The position numbers were made by a program, and so were the translations under genes. Source: Gymnopilus junonius (lineage: Eukaryota > Basidiomycota > Agaricomycetes > Agaricales > Galerinaceae). Taken from it: a stretch of 64,000 nt of DNA. The DNA lies in assembly GCA_015501075.1 (NCBI GenBank), contig JADNYJ010000009.1, forward strand, positions 487,221 through 551,220. Direction: 5' to 3'. Shown piece after piece: positions 59,306-64,000 of the stretch (the stretch's first letter is position 1; the number at the start of each line of letters is the position of its first letter). Under the pieces are notes generated by a model. It did no database searches. It worked only from the letters and a program-made list of their open reading frames with translations, and had not been told where the DNA came from.

Positions 59306-59912
59306 TAGTGTTTGAAAGTCCCAGTCCGGTCCAGTTATTGGGTGCCCGAGGACCCTAAACCGAGACCGAGACCAGTTAGGTAAATTTAGAAATGTCTAAA
59401 TAACTGGACTGGACTGCAACTAACCAGTCTTGATCAGTCTTGTGCAGTTATTTGCAGTTATATAACTGGTTTTAACTGGTTACAGTTATAACCAGTTATC
59501 AACCAGTTATAACCGGTTTTTTTGGCATAAATAATTGTCTCGTAGTGTAAACTAAATAAATCACAATTTTTACGGTGAAAACGAGCCCAAGAACATCACA
59601 AACGGTTGAGAAATGATATAATTAGAGCAGATTCGATGATTTTCGCGAGTATTGCTATAACTTTCTTAATTCTCACCGAATTTTACGTTCTTTGGGTCGT
59701 TCGAAAGGTATAATATGTGGGTATAATCGTACAGAATTTCAGAATTTTACGACCGGTTTTAAGCGGTTACAAACATTCTAAAATCTGGACTAACTGCTAA
59801 CCAGACCGCGGTTACAGTTACAATCAGTTAGTATATTTTGTGGTTAGCATCGGTTAAAGTCCAGTTCGGTCTCAGTTAATTTCTGGTTAATTAACCAGAC
59901 TTCCAACCACTA
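59306..59912. mobile_element. Recent non-autonomous hAT-type MITE inside Ty3/gypsy RNase H
   Basis: This 607-bp element has terminal inverted repeats TAGTGTTTGAAAGTC / TAGTGGTTGGAAGTC (13 of 15 match) and a perfect 8-bp target duplication, ATTATGAA, at 59298-59305 and 59913-59920. It has no ORF and many subterminal TAACTGGTT/AACCAGTTA motifs. Removing it and one duplication rejoins the host element between PIDYE and TQGAVVLAVD. CpGs are still plentiful. TIR start and TSD length are those of the hAT superfamily. Confidence 0.92.
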
Positions 59913-61240
59913 ATTATGAAACTCAGGGAGCTGTGGTATTAGCAGTGGACACCTCCTGGAAAGCTGTAGGCTTTTACATCTATCAGGAAGATAAAGATGA
60001 CCCAAAGAAGAGGTATTATGCATGTTTTGCCTCTATCCTGCTCAATGAGCATGAAGCATGGTTCTCCCAGCCAAAGCACAAATTATTTGGATTAATGAGA
60101 GCACTAGATGTGAGTAAACACTGGTTAATAGGATGCAGAAAACTGATAGTCGAGATGGATGCATCCTATATTATTGGGATATTGCAAAATCCTGACCTCA
60201 TGCCAAATGCAACTATAAACTGGTGGATTGAAAATATCAAAATGTTCCACTTCACCCTATGCCACTGTGCAGGGAGGACATTTGGACCAGATGGATTATT
60301 GCACAGACCAGTTTATCCTGGGATGATGAATACAAAGATTGTGAGGAAAGTGATGAAGCAACTGGGGGAGCCCCAGAGCTAATCCTGGCAGATCCAGATA
60401 TTCCTTGGAAGCCAATACCCTCAGTAAATTTGTTAACATCATTGACATAAGAGGTGGGTACTATAAAAGCATGAAAGCCATGTCCTTGGAAGATTTCAGA
60501 TGAATTGGAAATAGCATGGATGGACACCAATGCCAAGGTATGCTGCACGCGGAATGTCCTGTCAACAAAAGACATCCCTCCAGAGACCCTCAGGACCATC
60601 AGCATATTATTAAATCCAGTAGTGGGTGCCTTAACTGGGGAAAGTAAGGAGTTGCCCTACCCAGAAGATCACCATGGAAAATATGGAAAGCACTATGATA
60701 ATTGGTTGGTCATCCTACCAGTCTGGTTAGCAGACACCACCAGGCCCTGAGTGTTTAAAGATACCCATGAATACAAGAAATTCATGATGGGGCAGTCATT
60801 TCTTCTTAAGTAAGAAAGGCAAATTATATCGTGAGGCAGGGTTCTACACATAAGCTAGTAGTGGCCCAAGAACACTGATGTATATGTTAAAATCTGCTCA
60901 TGATAGTTTAGGCCATCATGGAATTTTTGCTACAAAAGAAATGCTAAGTCAGCATTTCTGTGGCCAGAATTACCAAGGGATGTGGCTTGGTATGTTCAGA
61001 GCTGCCAATTGTGCCAGGTAAGACAGAAATTACTAGTCCAAATCCCACCTATCGAGACACATACACCATTGATCTTTCAGTTATTCACACTGATACAATT
61101 CACATGCCAGTGTCAAATGGGTGTAAATATATAGTTCATGGGTGATGCCACTTATCCCAGTGGGCCAAGCCAAAGCCTTGGCAAAAGAAATGGCTTCCAC
61201 AATAGGATATGGTTGTTTGAAGAGATAATCTGTCATGGGT

Positions 61241-61304
61241 TGTCTAGTGGAAATTGTCACAGATAATGGAGCTGTCTAGTGGAAATTGTCACAGATAATG
61301 GAGC
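61241..61304 (+). repeat. 32-bp tandem duplication within integrase
   Basis: The 32-base unit starting TGTCTAGTGGAAATTGTCAC occurs twice in immediate succession (61241-61272 and 61273-61304). It duplicates the catalytic EIVTDNGA stretch and shifts the frame, so it is an inactivating lesion of this copy. Confidence 0.95.
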
Positions 61305-62131
61305 TGTCTTTATAGCAGCAGTCAATTGGTTATAAGAAAAATATGGATTAAGGGGGATTACCATCTCAGGATATAATTCACATGCTAATGGGTCTATTGG
61401 ATGACCACATTGGGACCTAAAACAATCACTATATAAGGCTTGTGATGGGGATGCCTCCAAATGGTATTGGTTCCTTCATTTAGTTCTTTGGGCAGACTGA
61501 ATTATGGTGAGAAAGCACTATGGCTGTTCATCATTCTTCATGGTCACAGCTGCCCATCCAACCATTCCCCTCAACATAGAAGAAGCAACTTGGTTAGTAA
61601 ATCTGCTAGGTCACATTCTCACTAGAGAAGAACTGATTGGATTCCATGTTAAAGCATTGTCTAAGCATGCTCAATACATTGATGACATGCGAACATGGTC
61701 AGCAAAGATAAGTTAGCTCACCTATTGAATTATGAGCAAGACCATAAAGCAGTCATTAAAGACTATGATTTCAAGCCAGGTAGTCTGGTATTAATCTGAA
61801 ATAGCTCAGTAGAATCAAGTCTTGACTGCAAAATGAAAGCTCACTATTCAGGACCCATGATTGTCATTAGATGAACAAAGGGGGGTTCATATGTACTCAC
61901 CAAAATGGATGGGTCACTGCTACAAAATAAAATTGCAGCATTTTGAGTAGTACCCTATTTTGTGCACAAAAAGATAGATCTACCTGATCATTCCTTCTTT
62001 CCCACAGACCACCACCATTGCAAAATGTTGATATACTCACAATGCTGCAACTTCTCTCAACAACCTGCGATCTGGTACTTGGATAGCTGTTTACAGTTGT
62101 TTGAGTGTGTATGCACCTTTAGTGCAAGACA

Positions 62132-64000
62132 ATGTCTGAGCAATCTTTGTTGTCTGTGCCCAAGCACCCCACCCTTTCTGCCTCTGGTGGGTGTATTCCA
62201 CCCATCAGAGCTTCAAGTTCCAAGTCCCCAACCCCTGAGGGTTCCTTGTCCTCTCGATCCACTTGAGAGAGATATGCTTCATCCACCCCTGCCCCTCAGG
62301 AGCAGGAGGAGGCTGAGTCTTGGTCAGCAATTCACTCACAGGCCACTACTCCCATTGCTTTGAGGGCCTCATCCCTCGATGTCTCCATGGGGAGGATGAT
62401 GAGACTATTTGTTTCCCTCTCCCAAGCACTTCTCCAGAGCCACAGTCTACTGACTGCCCTTTCCCTCACAGGAACAGAGGGGGACTGGGCTGCTGTGACA
62501 GAGTCACTGAAGACCATTGGCACATTCATGATGCACAATGGACCTTCTACTTTATCTAGGGCTGACTGCCCTGACTATGCCAGCCTTTTTTTACTAGGAT
62601 AGTAAACTCAGTCACCACTTCCCCTTGGGCAAAGGAGTCCATGGGCATTGGTGCATGCTCACCATCTTTCAGGTGGTCTATCACTCGCAATATTATCAAT
62701 TCGGTTAGTTCCTTTGGGGACATTGTCTATTGAGATCTTTCAAAGACTTGAGGAGGTGCATCAGCTCCTCCTCCAGAGCCCTCATCTTCCCAGTCCACCC
62801 CTCTGAAGCAGACTGGCCCCCCAGCAGACCCTGATGCACCCTCCCAAGGCACCTGCACCCACTACCACTCAAACCAAGCTTCAGCCTCACAAGCAGAAGG
62901 CCAAGCTCATTCAGTATCAGAGGCCACCCCCTCCAGGGCCTCCTCCCATTCCTCTCTCCTCCTATCCCAAGTGGTCCTATGCCTCAAAACTCTGGACACC
63001 AGTTCCAGGGTCCTCAATTCATGGATCACTTACTAATCACTATTTTGAGTGAGCAATCACTCAGATGGCACCACATACCTCATCTCAGGCCACTGTAGGC
63101 CCAGGCCCAGATCCTGCTGGTTCTAAACCCTCTCAGGGTCTGACCAGACCCTCAACCCCTGCCAAGGCCAAGGGGCTGGACTTTGTCATGGCAGGACCAT
63201 CCCGCCACCAAGTTCTCATGGTGTTCAATGACTTCGCACTGAAGAACATCATACTCACTACTCTGGTTGATGAGGTCAACCAGATGATGGCACTCCGATC
63301 GATTCAATATTCGGATCACATCTGCAGAACCTGCCTATCATGGGTGGGCTCTGCACACCAATCATGTACCCATGAACAATGAGCTCATGCTCCTTCAGGG
63401 TGCAATCTATAATGTTGTCCAAGGCACCTCTGATGATTATAAGGGGTGGATGCCTTGGGTTGAATTGCCAATGTCTAAAGCCTTCTTGAAGGTTTTGGAT
63501 GTCCCTTATTATTTGGATGTCTTCCAGAAGACCATCACCACCATCACCGACATCAAGAAGGTGCTTGAAAGAGCCCCTCTCTTTTCAGGTGTACCTTTTG
63601 TGGGGCATGCATGCCTCATTCGTCAATCTGCAGTGAGCTCTAAGTTCAACTGCTACTTCGAGATCTGGGATTCCCAGACTGGCTGAACAGCAAAGACACT
63701 TTTCAACAAGTCTCTTCGCTTCAAGAATAAGCTACTCTATATGAAGCCGGCTCATGCCCATCAAGGCATCCCCATGTGCCAGCGCTGGGGTCACCTCACC
63801 AAGGATTGTAGGGCTCACCAGCACTGCTGTGCGCACTGTGGTGGGCCCCATGCCACCAATGAGCATCGCGCTCTTGTGCCTTGCTGCAACTGGGCCACCA
63901 CTGGATTCAGATGGTATGCATCACCCCACTGAAGATGGTGTGCCATGCCCCCACAAAACATGCTGCCCCAACTGCCGGGGTGAGCACCAAGCCACAGACT
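62132..64000 (+). mobile_element. LINE ORF1 (gag-like with zinc knuckles), runs off the window
   Basis: A start at 62132 (MSEQSLLSVPKHPT) begins a serine/proline-rich region, then LRASSLDVSMGRMMRLFVSL. Farther on are the ORF1 core (63065-63686, including ALKNIILTTLVDEVNQMM and YNVVQGTSDDYKGWMPW) and a C-terminal zinc-knuckle array (CQRWGHLTKDC, CAHCGGPHATNEHR, then CPNCRGEHQATD at the window end). The first knuckle lacks one Cys compared with the usual CxxC. Stop codons break the frame, among them a TGA near 62262 and one near 62599. The reverse transcriptase of this copy would lie beyond 64000. It belongs to the same broad LINE class as the fragment at 52860-54309. Confidence 0.8.

Larger units (their letters stand above)
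55153..61960 (+). mobile_element. Decayed Ty3/gypsy gag-pol retrotransposon
   Basis: Domains in order on the plus strand: capsid-like gag (55153-56391) with the zinc knuckle CYYCREPGHHHNNC; retropepsin near 57280-57510 (VLDSGSEVVSIPEK, then a Gly-Ile flap region); reverse transcriptase 58330-59297 with the LPMGWTNL block and catalytic NPYIDDVPI; RNase H 59913-60382 (VVLAVDTSWKAVGFYIY, IVEMDASYIIGIL, GPDGLLHRP); and integrase 60890-61720 with the HHCC zinc domain (AHDSLGHHG, SCQLCQ) and IHTDTIHM plus EIVTDNGA. Many stops are TGA or TAG where CGA or CAG would be expected. A hAT MITE interrupts the start of RNase H, and a 32-bp tandem duplication lies in integrase. I found no LTRs. Confidence 0.85.

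Noticed and set aside
54310..62131. LTRs flanking the Ty3/gypsy element
   Set aside because: I compared the sequence before gag (54510-55150) with that after integrase (61960-62130) and saw no matching direct repeat; the 3' side seems replaced by a LINE.
1..64000. tRNA, rRNA or CRISPR features
   Set aside because: No sequence with tRNA A/B boxes, rRNA-like conservation or regularly spaced short repeats was seen; the 165-bp array is too long and too diverged for a CRISPR.

Overview
This window is a piece of a basidiomycete nuclear genome, most likely a mushroom-forming Agaricomycete. The genes are cut by many introns of about 45-75 bp with GT..AG ends, the proteins match fungal families, and the transposon load (Ty3/gypsy, Tad/I-type LINE, hAT MITE, PIF1-helicase element) is typical of that group. 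Nothing bacterial is present.

Bases 1-31,000 form a gene-dense, CpG-normal block of housekeeping genes. In order: HFI1/ADA1 (-, cut by the left edge), a makorin-type RING/CCCH E3 ligase (+), glycogen debranching enzyme GDB1 (+), decapping activator PAT1 (+), a membrane-anchored glycosyltransferase (-), a mitoferrin MRS3/4 (-), xanthine phosphoribosyltransferase XPT1 (-), RNA polymerase III subunit RPC53/C53 (+), TAF10 (+), SGF73 (+), a p24 cargo receptor (+), mitochondrial enoyl reductase ETR1 (-), a BRCT-less ligase-IV-like DNA ligase (-) and a YANK/STK32 kinase (-). Three of these (HFI1, TAF10, SGF73) encode SAGA subunits, and TAF10 and SGF73 are adjacent and co-oriented. A 33-exon ABCC (Ycf1/MRP-like) transporter follows at 31,107-37,221. 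I rebuilt the exon structures by hand from splice signals and reading frame. The models close in frame except at four single-base gaps, all at short homopolymers: one in the makorin gene, one in the ligase and two in the ABC transporter.

Right after the ABC transporter the composition changes sharply. From 37,222 to about 45,400 the DNA is AT-rich and almost free of CpG. It holds a five-unit satellite of about 165 bp, an old hAT-type MITE and a 138-bp repeat pair differing only by four C-to-T changes. Bases 45,600-48,715 (-) hold a CpG-normal but broken transposon-type gene that joins a PIF1 helicase to a USP-like cysteine protease domain. From 50,400 to the right edge the window is a transposon graveyard: a Ty3/gypsy integrase-chromodomain fragment (-), a LINE reverse transcriptase followed by eleven perfect CATTCCATTT units, a nearly complete but decayed Ty3/gypsy gag-pol (+) interrupted in RNase H by a recent hAT MITE with a perfect 8-bp target duplication, and the 5' part of another LINE that runs off the window.

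The points I rate most worth following are the helicase-protease element, the C-to-T/CpG decay island starting at the ABC transporter stop, three probable GC-AG introns, micro-exons of 7 and 8 nt, and the systematic one-base homopolymer deficits.
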